From Undaria pinnatifida (Eukaryota > Sar > Phaeophyceae > Laminariales > Alariaceae), in NCBI GenBank assembly GCA_012845835.1, contig JABAKD010000022.1, positions 437,501 to 501,500 on the forward strand: 64,000 nt of DNA, in the 5' to 3' direction. A program made the translations under genes and the position numbers. The notes beneath the pieces were generated by a model. It was not told the DNA's origin, ran no database searches, and worked only from the letters and a program-made list of their open reading frames with translations. This document shows positions 1 through 10,500 of this stretch, piece after piece (positions within the stretch are counted from its first letter, which is position 1; every line of letters starts with the position of its first letter).

Positions 1-1
1 C

Positions 2-883
2 GTCAAGCGAGGTGCCGACCGAAAGACGGCCAAACGAAGGGGGAACGAAGGCGGCCGTGATGATAGTGGCAGAGCGGCAGGAGAAGAGTGGGGGGGCGAA
101 TCACGCCGCGAGAGACCAACTAAGCGAAGGGAAGGGGGGCGACGAGAAGGAGGAAGAGGAGGAGCCGCCGGCCGGGGAGGAGGAGGGGGTGGCAGAGGCG
201 TTGGCGGGGGGGGGAGCTACGGTAGAGATACCCCCCAAACCTCTTCTTGGGGCGGGCGCTCGGGAAGCTTCCAGTGGGGGGAAGGGCGACGGGGGTTCCC
301 CGGGCGAGGACGCGGAGACGGTGGCAGATTGGGAGGCAGAGGGGCGGGCAACGACGGGGAGGGAAGGACGCCCCCACTCCCCGTTCGATCGACACCTTAT
401 AAATGGGGAACATCGAAAGTCGAGGAGCAGGGGGCGACAGCGGCGGCAACGGCGATCACCGCAGACGTTTCCCAGACGTTACGCGAAGGAAGTGGACCGC
501 CTGGAGCAGAAGCTGAAGCACCGTCGCTGTCGCCGTTGGAGGGGGAGGTGGGCGGTGATGCTGACGGGGATAGGGGCGGTGCGTTTCGAGCGAAGTTTGG
601 CGGGGGCGGCCCGGCGGCGGCAGCGGTAATGCGCGGTGGTGGTGGTGGTGGTGGTGGTGGTGGTGGTGGTGGCCAACAACATTGGGCGGCTCCTCAAATT
701 CCCGCCACTAACCTCAATGGCTGCACTAGCGGGGCTTCCACCGATCGGTTTCAGTTTCCGGCGCAATCTGCTGCCGCCGCCACCGCCACTGCACCGATTG
801 TCCCCTCGCTAGATAGTCGTGAGAATAGCAACGGTAGACCTGCCGAGCGCGAGCCAGATCGTGGAGAGGGCGATAAGGAATGA
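2..883 (+). CDS. 3' part of an RGG/glycine-rich protein gene
   Basis: The frame is open from base 2 to a TGA at 881-883, and no start codon occurs before about 329, so this is the 3' exon (or part of it) of a gene entering from the left. The first roughly 110 residues are rich in RGG, GRG and GGR, with aromatic residues (SYGRD, SFQWGEG) spaced among them, as in RGG-box RNA-binding proteins. The middle is acidic and Ala/Pro-rich (YKWGTSKVEEQ, SPLEGEVGGDADGD). A run of about 12 glycines from a GGT microsatellite follows, then a Gln/Ala/Thr-rich tail ending GRPAEREPDRGEGDKE. No folded domain is visible. RNA binding is inferred from composition only; the family is not identified. The overlapping frames in both directions are less biased and are taken as shadows. 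Confidence 0.6.
   Translation, partial: VKRGADRKTAKRRGNEGGRDDSGRAAGEEWGGESRRERPTKRREGGRREGGRGGAAGRGGGGGGRGVGGGGSYGRDTPQTSSWGGRSGSFQWGEGRRGFPGRGRGDGGRLGGRGAGNDGEGRTPPLPVRSTPYKWGTSKVEEQGATAAATAITADVSQTLREGSGPPGAEAEAPSLSPLEGEVGGDADGDRGGAFRAKFGGGGPAAAAVMRGGGGGGGGGGGGGQQHWAAPQIPATNLNGCTSGASTDRFQFPAQSAAAATATAPIVPSLDSRENSNGRPAEREPDRGEGDKE
635..672. repeat. (GGT)n microsatellite inside the RGG gene
   Basis: About 12.5 perfect GGT units encode a polyglycine run in the + frame. The run is likely length-polymorphic. Confidence 0.9.
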
Positions 884-1142
884 AACCGTAAAGTTTATGG
901 TTGAAAAGATGTCAATGTGGCGTGCTGTTCTTTGTGGTGCGAACTCACCGTGCCGCATGGCGTTGTGAATTCGGCCGGTTTTGGGGAAAGGAAGGCAAGC
1001 AAGGGATGCACGAGACCACCTCCCCGTTTTAGTTTTTGGTGTTTTTTGGAGGAGTTGCTGGAGATTCTCATCTTAAAGAAAGATGTGTCCGCGTGCCAAA
1101 CCAATGGACCATCTTACAACCGCACCTACGTTTTTTGGGGGA
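884..1142. other. 3' flank of the RGG gene, no feature recognised
   Basis: AT-richer sequence after the TGA at 883, presumably 3' UTR and flank. I see no convincing ORF or polyadenylation signal. Confidence 0.4.
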
Positions 1143-1778
1143 AACTACTTGAAATTATTGTGGGGTTTTGTTTGCAGGGGTGCTAGGGTTAAGCTGAGCG
1201 CATAAAGTGGCCATGTGCGTGCCCTGCCATGAAAATAACGCGCGCATTGTTTATAAAACAATTAAAAATACGTCAGCTGTGAGTTCGACCAACTTAATCG
1301 TCGACGCTCATCTGTTGCAAGCTGCGTGGTCCTCCGACCGTGCGTTTTCGCGGATGTAATACTCGTTGAAGATGTTTGAAGATATAGGCCAACGACCCCC
1401 CCTGGATGTTGGCAGGGTCAACGCGGGGTCAACACGACAATTTTACCAAGGGCGATTTGATATTTTCGTGTTGACCCTGCGTTGACCCTGCCAACGTCAA
1501 AGGGAGTTCGTTGGCCTAATATCTTCAAACATCTTCAAAGAGTAATACATCCGCAAAAACGCGCGGCCGAAACGCGCGGCCGGAGGACCACGCAGCTTTT
1601 GCAGCAGATGAGTGTCGACGGTGAAATTGGTCGAACTCACAGCGCTGCTGTATTTTAAATCGTTTCATCAACAATGCGCGCGTTCTTTCCATGGCAGGGC
1701 GCGCACATGGCCACTTTATGCGCTCAGCTTAACCCTAGCACCCCTGCAAACTAAATCCCACACTAATTCGAAGTAGTT
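1143..1778. mobile_element. large foldback (inverted-repeat) element
   Basis: Two arms of about 290 bp are near-perfect reverse complements around a centre near 1460. The outer pair is aactacttgaaattattgtg on the left and its complement near 1757-1778. Inside lie the matching blocks gggttaagctgagcgcataa / ttatgcgctcagcttaaccc and gatgtttgaagatata / tatcttcaaacatc. There is no ORF, so this is a non-autonomous foldback or long-TIR MITE. Diverged fragments of its inner block (crossing GCAGCTTGCAAAGATGAGTA and CACGGCTGACGTCCTTG) recur near 13.70, 36.83, 42.85, 54.40 and 56.57 kb. Confidence 0.85.
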
Positions 1779-2337
1779 GCGGATTCGTTCCATACTCATT
1801 TTGCGCACTGATACTACTATGTAACCAACCCGCGTCGGGTTGGTTTCACCTCGCCAAGTTTCGGTCGCCATCATGTTTCTCTTGTTGACTAAACCAGTCC
1901 TACAAGCACCCCATCTTACGGTGGCCCTTTCCCGCCTTGAACTTTGTGCTTGGCGGCATCAATGTTTGTTGTGTAAAGTACCCTATCGCCAGCATTTTAC
2001 CGCTCCGCCCCTGATACGTGCACCCTCTCAACACCAAGGACTATCGCAACCCTGAGGATTTAAATAGTTAATGTTCTTAAGTCGGTGCTGCTTATTATGT
2101 GTTCGACTCTTATCCTAATAATGTTGCCTGTTGTTGGCTTCCAATTGCCTGGTACCTGTCTTTGGCCGTGCTTTCCCTACGTCACGCCCGACGTCCGAAA
2201 AAACTTTTTTTGCTGCTTTAGAGGGGCTTAAGCCCGAAAAAGGTACAGGTATCATGCAGGTCGACGTTTTTGAAGATGTTTTCGTTCGTGGGCCATAGCC
2301 CCGGGAAAAAATACAATCAAAACGAGGTTCCAAAAAA
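1779..2337. other. intergenic, nothing recognised
   Basis: Short ORFs only, none with a recognisable family or codon bias. Probably decayed repeat sequence. Confidence 0.4.
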
Positions 2338-2510
2338 AGTTCGATCGTTCGTGTCCGTTTGAGTCCACTCTAAGGGAGCCCCCTCAAACTTTTGATTCTC
2401 GGGTCTTGCGGTACTGGCCATCTTAAGACGCAAACATCCTCTACGTTGACCAGATTTTATCACCTTACTGACCCTCACGAAGTTTCAGCTTCTTTGGCGC
2501 CGTCTGTGTT
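2338..2510 (+). repeat. dispersed repeat R1, copy 1
   Basis: Shares an ordered set of blocks with 4750..4932 and 5079..5240: GTTCGTGTCCG, a GGGAACCCC-like run, ACGCAAACATCC, a TCACCTTACTGACCCTCA segment, then AGTTTCAGCTCCTTTGGCG. No coding potential seen. Confidence 0.75.
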
Positions 2511-2682
2511 GTGTTGTACTTGGGTCGGGAGGTCCCGAACTGTCATCACAAAGGTGTGTGTAGTTCCTCTAGGCGGGTTTAGCACCCAAAAAGGTATCGT
2601 CCAGAACAAGTATCCAAAAAAACTAGGGCTGAGTCGGTTTCATTTCGCAGCTAATAACTAGTCGCTAATCGACGAAGCCGAC

Positions 2683-3418
2683 TAGCTGACTTAAGAGCCG
2701 TTCTTATCGGAGATGTGAATTTCGTAAGTTTCCCCATTTTTTCCAGGATTTCCATGAAAAAACGTCCGCATGATTTGGGCTGGTTGTCTTTTTTTCCTGA
2801 TTTTTGAAAGCCGAGTCATAAAGGAAGACCGCCACCACCCACACCAGCAGCTACGCGCGTCGTCACACAGCAAGCATGAGCGAACATCCCGAAAGACCGC
2901 AGAGGAAAGCACCCAGGCCAAGTAGATTCGTGCAATTTGGCGACAGCAGCCCCTCCCTGGTGTTAGGAACATGGCGAGCACAACGAGGACACCAGCGATA
3001 GCCTTCTTCAAGTTTGTGCGCCTCGTGTCTGGATAATTGGGAAGGCTGAATCGTTGTTTCGTCCGACTCGAGGATGAGTCCTCTGGGGGCCCAGGCCGCT
3101 TCCTTCCATTGACCATAATGTTGGACTACCCTGGTCATCAACGTTTAAAGCTACCCGATGGTACCAGCGTTGAGCCACGGCGCTTATCGGAGCACTGCCT
3201 TGGAAATATAAAAATCGACGACAGGATTTTCTAATTTGTGATTGTTAACTTTTCCGTATGTTTTGGGGCTGAGAATTTCACAAATTATGACAAAACGCCT
3301 CCGTATTTTAAGACACATTTCACAAATATGAAAATTTAGGAAATTTAGGAAATTCAAGACCAATAGTCTAAAGGTCTCCGATAAAAACGGCCCTTAGCCG
3401 GTAAGTCGACTGGCGTGC
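2683..3418. mobile_element. terminal-inverted-repeat element without ORF
   Basis: The left end (gacttaagagccgttcttat, then cggaga) is matched in reverse complement by the right end (tctccgataaaaacggccct, then tagccggtaagtc). The TIRs are about 35-40 bp with a few mismatches and bound about 735 bp. The interior holds only short ORFs. It is probably a non-autonomous DNA transposon. A similar AAGTCGG-rich terminal sequence appears alone at about 4622-4715. Confidence 0.6.
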
Positions 3419-3900
3419 CGACTTGCCGACTAAAGTCAGGCAAGCGAATCGAGCCAAAAAAGCTCCCCCTTGGCCGAGGGGGCCCCGCTGGATGCGCCCC
3501 CGGAAGGCCCGCCGGAGGCACCTCTGGATGATCCCGCTGAAGGCGCCGCCGAAGGTGAAAAAAGCGCTATTTGGCTTCCTTTTACGCAAGAAAATCGCAA
3601 AAAAATATTACCGAGATTCGTATGAGTTTCAAACGAACAAAACAAAAAAGCTTCAACTAATTTACGTAAGACATGAACACCAAACGAGAAGTACAACGCA
3701 TGTACGAGGCAAACCTACCCGGGACTAGAGGAACGTGACAGCAGTTGTTTGAGTCGCAATACTACCTGGCGGGGATACGAGCGAAAAAGCGAAAAAGCGA
3801 AAAAATCATCACCACCAAGATAGCGGTGCAAAAATCATCCCCACCCAGAAGAAAAGGCCTTGGATCCCTCCGTGATGTTATTTGTTCATTAGTGTCTCTC
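3419..3900. other. intergenic, GC-rich coding-like scrap
   Basis: At about 3470-3560 a Pro/Glu/Ala-rich frame (PLDAPPEGPPEAPLDDPAEG) is followed by AT-rich sequence. It is too short to assign and may be a fragment of a dead gene. Confidence 0.3.
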
Positions 3901-4481
3901 CTAACCTTGCGCGAAACGCGCGCGTCGACGACGACCGCAAGTAAATCCGAAACCATCGATTATTTGAGCTGTAATCGATGAACCGAACCATCTTGCTCGT
4001 GAATGTCTTAACGCCGTCCGTGTAGGCAATGGTGCTCCCCGCTTCTTCTCGCTCGAGGCCCCGCCACTGCCTACGCCTTTGCTGCCCGCCCCACGCGCCT
4101 CATGATGTTCTTTCAGGGCCTCGCGATGCCCTTTCCTTTTCGTGTCTAGTTGCTGCCCCAAATGGGTAGGGGACCCGAACCTATCCTCGGCATCGGCGAG
4201 ATCACCGTTCGCCTCGCAAATTTTGCACACGGCTTTGCCAGGGAGCGAGTCCTTGAGGTAGACCACCACAGCGGATTGTGGGATCTGAGCGGCTTGGTGC
4301 GCCTCTGCTCATGCTTCACGCGGTAGAGCACCGTTTCGGGGTCGCGTGCACTCGCCAAGGTAGTCCGCGGGCCGATAATGGCCACAACGTCGCCGACGGC
4401 ATCTCCGCCCTCAGCGTTGGCATTGGGTGCGCCAGGGCTGACCTCGTCGGCACCGTCGAGAGAAATGGGCTGTTCCGCCAT
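3901..4481 (-). pseudogene. BED-finger / hAT transposase N-terminal fragment
   Basis: A frame starts MAEQPISLDGADEV at 4481. Near 4265 the sense continues only after a frame change, into AVVVYLKDSLPGKAVCKICE followed by an SPTHLGQQL...KGHREALKEHH segment. The order (aromatic-rich start, C-x2-C, then a T/S-x-L stretch and closely spaced histidines) is that of a BED zinc finger, the DNA-binding module of hAT transposases. No catalytic RNase-H-like domain or C-terminal dimerisation region is present. The frame break and truncation make it a relic. Family call by motif only. Confidence 0.5.
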
Positions 4482-4749
4482 GTGTGTGCGTGTGTGTGTG
4501 GATCTCCCGCGCTGTGCGCTGCAGTGTCACAGTGCATGTGAGGGGTATCTACAGCCCGCAGCAACTCACGTTAAACGCTGTACCCCGCATGAAAAAAACA
4601 TTCCTACAGCTAAGGAAGCCCATTAAGTCGGAAAGTCGGCACCTCCGATTCACGACTGACTTATTAGTCCGACTAATAACTAGTCGACGACTTAAGTCGT
4701 ACCGACTCACAGCCCTACAAAAAACGGATCATCCAGGTCAGTAACCGAA

Positions 4750-4932
4750 AAGTGTGCTCGTTCGTTCGTGTCCGCTCACTTCACTCATAGGGGAACCCCT
4801 CAAGATATAGGCTATATTGATTCTCGAGCTCCTCAGCCCTGACCAACCTGAGACGCAAACATCCACTCCATTGAACGTCTTGCATCACCTTGCTGACCCT
4901 CAAGAAGTTCCAGCTCCTTTGGCGCCCCCTGT
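4750..4932 (+). repeat. dispersed repeat R1, copy 2
   Basis: Diverged copy of 2338..2510 in the same orientation, sharing GACGCAAACATCCACTCCAT and the CAGCTCCTTTGGCGCC end. Confidence 0.75.
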
Positions 4933-5078
4933 GACTAGTTGCCATTGAGTACCCCGGGAACATTCACTTATTCCAAGGGTCTATTTATTTAGTTAATTTA
5001 GAGCTTAGGTCCCTATTAATAAAAGGTATCATCCAGACCAACAGCCCGGGGGGTGTCATCCAGATCAAAACTTTAAAA

Positions 5079-5240
5079 GTGCGCTCGCTCGTTCGTGTCC
5101 ACGTACTTTACCCGTATGGGAACCCCATCGAATTTCGGTTCTCGGCTTTCGTGGTCCTGACCATCATCCACTTTACACTATCCATATTTTATCGGTTTAC
5201 TGACTGACCCTCACGAAGTTTCAGCTCCTTTCACGTCGGC
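5079..5240 (+). repeat. dispersed repeat R1, copy 3
   Basis: Third, most diverged copy in the same orientation, ending in the shared TCACGAAGTTTCAGCTCCTT block. Confidence 0.7.
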
Positions 5241-5440
5241 GATGCTTAGCTGTGCTTAAGTCGGCAATGCGTAAATACCCGGAGATATTACGAACACAGC
5301 ATCCTGCTGAGTTTAGTCCAAGCGTCCCAAACTACGAGCCGGGCCAGCCAAGTAACTGCTAGAGACGTAGATACGCCATGCCCCCCTCAATTTTACGTAT
5401 TTAAGTGTACTTTTGGACACGATGTTGATCATGGGCTGAC

Positions 5441-5580
5441 CGACAAATGGAAACCCGGGCTTTTTGTTTCTTGTTTTTTTGCCCGAGAGATATGGCCGAT
5501 ATTACGATCTGAAAAAATATAAAAGCTCCCATGACTTGCGTAAAAAAGCAAGTGAACAAAAAGCCCGGCTTTCCGTTTGT
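5441..5580. repeat. short inverted repeat with GGGCTTTTTGTT arms
   Basis: acaaatggaaacccgggctt on the left pairs with aagcccggctttccgtttgt on the right. The arms are about 35 bp and the loop about 70 bp. It is likely the terminus or core of a small foldback element. Confidence 0.6.
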
Positions 5581-7182
5581 GTGCCCTTGCGGTTCAAATA
5601 CGCCGTTAAAATTTCAGATCAAATTTCTCAAAATTGAGCGGGGCATCGCAGAAATGCCATATTCTCCATTTTTGTCGAAAACACGTATACTTATATGGAA
5701 TCGAATTTTGGTCATATCTGTTGATGGGTGGCGAATTGGGCAATGAAGTCTATATCGATGTTCTTCTAGAGTCATTGTTTCCATCAAATTTCACCTTGAT
5801 CGGCAACGATGAGTTTTGTACGAAGTTAGTTTGGAAAAGTTGGTGATTTTGAGTTGTCGCGGATATGTCGGCGAGATCGAATCGGAAGAAACAAAGCCTT
5901 AGAATTTTTCATACACTTTTTTTTTCTGCATGTGCGATGTTGCGTCAGGGGCAGCGCTTCCAATTTCAAGTTTAAACTTGTAAAAGCGGTGGCGCTAGAG
6001 CTTTCGGAAACATCTTCGAATAAACAACAGTTCGTATTTGTGCGCGGTATTCCGCCGCATAAAACGGTTCTCATCCCCGTTTAATAAACACTGAATACAA
6101 GTATATTTTTGGACCTAGTCACTTTGTCAAATGACGCCCGATCAGGTGGAAACGTGGTGCTGCGTACGCACGATTACTGGCCGACCATAGCGACGTATTT
6201 AGTTGTGTCTAATTTGCAGTGGTTCACGATATACAACTTTAAGAACCTTCATCCATTTTTAGGCTGGCCCAACTCGTACAGTGGCGGAAGTTGTCTCACA
6301 CAGGCGCAGCAGCAGCATGCTACTAGACATTCAAGTAGCAACTGCTCCGCTAGAGGGAGGCTGCGCAGCCCACCACACCAATCAATCCATCAACTACTCA
6401 AGCAGTTGATCAAGCCATGAGACGGCCGTTCTTTACAAAGTTCAATTAATGATGACATTTTTAATCGTGTAGTACTGGGCGCTGGCAACCGTAATATCGA
6501 CGTGTTGATGGTCAGCACGCCCCCTCGTTGCCCAAAACCTCCTTGGGCAAAATGGAAAGGCAAATAAAGAAAGCAGGAAAATTACAGCCGAAAAAACAAC
6601 GGAAAATTGAAAGCGCCCCAAAACTGCCCGACACCCAAAAACCCACCCCTTGTTAGTATTACTATTACTATTGTAATACCGCTCCCGTTGACTAGGATAC
6701 CAATTGATTACCTACCGCAACAACAAAACACACATTCATGGTGCGCCTTAAAAACGTCCCGACCAACACACTTCACAAAACAACTGAACCGTGTGACATG
6801 TCCAGATACCCAACTCCTAGTGCAGCGCTGGCAACGCAGGCAAGCTTCACAGCCAACCCCATTGCAGCACTACAGCAGGACCGGCTTAGGGTCTAGCTCG
6901 CCAATTAAACCCATTTAGCGTCGCACTGACTCGAAAGTCATGGAAGTTAGCCACCTAAACCCCGCGGTATCACAGTGCCGGACTGCCCAACGTCAAACCT
7001 TGACAGTTAACCTCAGCACTATTGCGGCACCGACTTGAACCCTTTTCGAACCGCAAAAATTATCCTACACTAACTCCAAGCAATTTATGCCCAAAACGCG
7101 GATCCCAGCGCTGACACCACGCATGCTTTTAAGCGAAAAACTTCATGGACGTAGCGCGAGAGGGTCAACACAATCTTCACGA
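5581..7182. other. intergenic between the two convergent genes
   Basis: Only short ORFs (for example near 5630-6084 and 6109-6420) with no recognised family. The stretch just below 7183 must contain the 3' UTR of the minus-strand gene; I cannot place its poly(A) site. Confidence 0.4.
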
Positions 7183-7515
7183 TCAACCCCGAGTGCTGTA
7201 CTGACTGAGATCTAGCTTCCGCCCCGATGATCGAGACCCAACCCCGCCCCCCGCCCCCCGCCCGCCTCCCTCGTTCCCAGCCACCGAGGCACTCCGAGCC
7301 ATGAGGGCAGCACGCACCGCACCTTCCAGCGCCTGGCGCTCCCCTCCCCCCGAAAACGCTACAGCTTCCTTAAAAGCGGCTGCAGATGATCGCGCTGCGT
7401 GCAGCAAGGCTTGTCCGATCGTAGCGCTGAGGGTAGGAAGGTTTAGGCCTAGTGCGGAGGCGTAGAGGGGTAGGAGGAGCCCTAGAAGCGCGCCGTGACT
7501 CGCCGGTGGCGCCGC
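7183..7515 (-). CDS. HEATR5-like gene, terminal exon 39
   Basis: 110 codons and TGA at 7185-7183. SHGALLGLLLPLYASALGLN, then IGQALLHAARSSAAAFKEAV and ALEGAVRAALMARSA, matches the family C-terminus. A Gly/Arg loop then ends KLDLSQYSTRG, like the hydrophobic LKxDFS-type tail of homologues. Acceptor TTTTTACAG. Confidence 0.9.
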   Translation of the reverse strand, partial: AAPPASHGALLGLLLPLYASALGLNLPTLSATIGQALLHAARSSAAAFKEAVAFSGGGERQALEGAVRAALMARSASVAGNEGGGRGAGGGVGSRSSGRKLDLSQYSTRG

Positions 7516-10500
7516 CTGTAAAAATCCCCAAGTTGTTACCGTCGCCATTGTTGTCGTTGTCGTTGTCGTTATCGTGTTTTCCGTAGTGGCGGTTGATGGT
7601 CGGTGGAGGGGGTGAGTACGCGACGCAGCACGGGAAAGGTGTAATCGAGGGGACAAGGGGAGGAATTCGGAGTTGGAGGAGGGGGGGCGCGGGGGGAGTG
7701 TCAGCACTGCAATTTATCGTGGAACGTAAGGGAGGGGATCGAGCGACGTGCGACTGGATTGGTGAGCGCTTGAAAAAATCTCAGTTGTATTTCTATGGGG
7801 TCAGGAGCGCAACGGGAGGTCGAAACTCTCAACCTTTCGTGCCACGTGAATGAAACTTCGCGAGCGAGTGTTGCTGTACAAACCCCCACCCCAACAAACG
7901 CCGCCGCGAAAAAGCCTCACGTTATAAAAAAATGCTGCCAGCTGATGCCTAATTTTGTTTTCATAGCCTACTGGTAGGTCCGCCGCCACGTACGTTACAC
8001 ACCGGGTACAACACGCCACAAAAACGGCGCTGTATCGACCGTACACACGCACGTCAAGCCATCGACCTGCACGGTGGGCCCACGTACCTTAAAGGCGATC
8101 TGCGACACGTGCACGCCCTCCAGCAAGCAGGCTTCGCGCACACCCTCTTCCCGGCCAGCATCTCCTCCCTCCCCGCCCCCTCCCACAACCAGAGCTGCCG
8201 CGCGGTCCACTTCAATTCTCAAGCCAATCAGAGAAGGCGGCGCAAGTAATCTCAACAGCGCCGAAGCAGCCCTTTTCACAGCGAGCGCGGCCTCACCCTC
8301 AACACCCACCCCAATACCCACACCCACGTCTCCCGGGGCCACCGCTGCCCCCCCTTCACCCGCGGCAGGCCCCACCGTTGCGGCAACAGCTCGCAGCAGG
8401 GCTAACCGCGTCTCCACCGAACACCGATCAGCGGGAGAGCTAAGCGCCGCGCACAGCGGCCCCGCCAGCCTCTCAGCTTCCAGGGGAAGCGCCAAAGCAA
8501 CCGCGCCCCAAGCTGTCGCCGCGGCTCCGACCGTAGCCGACGCGGCAGCAGTAGAAGCAGGGGAAGCGGCTGCGGCAGATGAACGCGAAGGTCTGTTGGC
8601 GTTCCCCTTCCGCCTGTCGTCCCCCGCCTCCTCCGCGCGGCGAAGGAGAGCTTCCAACAATTCGTTCACAGCTCGGCCCGCGCTCAGTAGCAAGCTCGCG
8701 GCGTTTTCGACAAGCGGCGCAGGGGTACCGCTACCACCACCGCTGCTGCCGTTGGCGCTGTTGCTAACGTTGTCGCTATCGGCAACGACGTTGCCATTGC
8801 TGCTGCCGCTGTTGTTGATGCCATTGCTGTCGCCGTTGGCGTTACGGCTGTTGCTATTGGTGTTCCTGCGGTCCACCTCGACCTCGCCCTCCTCCGCCGC
8901 ACACGGAACCGCGGGAGACGAAGCTGGTTCCTCGGTCAACACGTCGGCGGCTGTAGGTTCATTCGGCTCCTCTGGAGGACCGCCTGTGCCGGGCTTCTGC
9001 TCCACCTCCCCCTCCTCCTCTCCCTTCCCCCCCTCCCCCTCCTCCCCCTGCCCCTCCCCCTCCCCCGCCTGTGCCTGTGCCTGTGCCGTGATGGGTGTTG
9101 AGGCGTCAGCGGAGGGGGTCACAGTTCCAGACCCTGCAGGAGCAGTAGCACCACTCTCGCCCTTTTCCTTGCCGCTGCTCGAAACACCCGCACAAACGGG
9201 GTCTTCAAGCGCCAGCGTCTCTTCCACAGCATCGCTCTGAACGGCTCCTTCCCCCCCGCCGCCACTGCCACCACCATTAGGAAGGGGTGTCTCCACACAG
9301 TCATCCTTATCCTTATCCTCCTTGTCCTTGGATGCGTCAGAAGGTGGAGCAGCCTCCAACGCGCCCTTCTCGGGCCCGTTTTCGGCCCGCTCATCTGTGG
9401 GCGTAAGGGGTGACTCCACGGCCGAAGCTTGACCGTGCACATCTCCATTTTCATCGGCAATGGCGTTATTACCAACGGAAATACCAACATCATTGCCGAT
9501 GTCACCCGTACCGACCGCTGCGCTCGAATCAGTCGAGTGATATGGTCCCAATGCTGCCGCCGCTGCTGTTTGTTGTGGATGCTCGTTGAGCGCGGCTCCG
9601 TCAACATGTGCGGCCGCCTCGCCCCCTTCTCCCACCCCGGGATCGCCCCCCTCTGTTGGTGCTTCTGCTGGTGCTGCTGCAACCAGTTCCGATTGATCGG
9701 CACCGTCAGCAACGGTATCACCCTTACCATCACCACCATCTTCTGCTGCCGTCGCTTCTTCCGTCACATCTACACTAGCATCTACACCAGCCGCCGCCCC
9801 TGCAGGGGTCACAGGCGGCACATCGTCCGCTCCCTGGAAGTCCTCATCTCCCCAGTCATCATCATCATCATCATCACCACCACCACCACCACCACCACCA
9901 TCATCAACACCTACTCGTCCAGCCCCCTCTGTCGCTCCCCCCCCGTCCGCCACACCTCCCCCGGCCCCCGGCGCCACAGAAACGCTTCCAGCCACCGGAA
10001 CACCCCCTCCTCCGCCGGCGCCCCCCCCGCCCGCTACGGTCCCACGTGCGTCTACACCCATACCGCTAGAGGTGGCATCATCACCACCACTATCTCCAAC
10101 ATCAGCACTTGCGGCCTCTCGCGGTGTGTCACCATACCGCGACACCTCGCGCACACAGGTGCGCACGAAATCGACGGCCGCGCTTATCTCCTTCGATCCC
10201 CCTTCCCAAGACGCCGACAGGGGAGACATCGTGAACACCCCCCCCTTGACATCGCCTCCTCCTCCTGCTGTTGTTGTTTCTGCTGCCCCTTCGCGACGTT
10301 TAACAAACGGTGGGTGCGCTGCCGCCGACGCCTGCGAACCAACCAACCCCAGCTCTCTCCCGGAAGTCGCACCCAAAACTCTCACCGCAAGCAGTAGAAG
10401 AGCGGGGAGCGCTTCGGGGCGGGCTTGCGGGGGGCAGGCCGTGGGGAGACAAGCCAAGAGGGGGAGCAGTGCTTCCCGCATCGCGGATTCACCCGGTACC

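Noticed and set aside
8074-10397. Plus-strand open frames of 322-388 codons opposite exon 38
   Set aside because: Mirror images of low-complexity GC-rich coding sequence; the minus frame alone joins in phase with both neighbours and matches the family.
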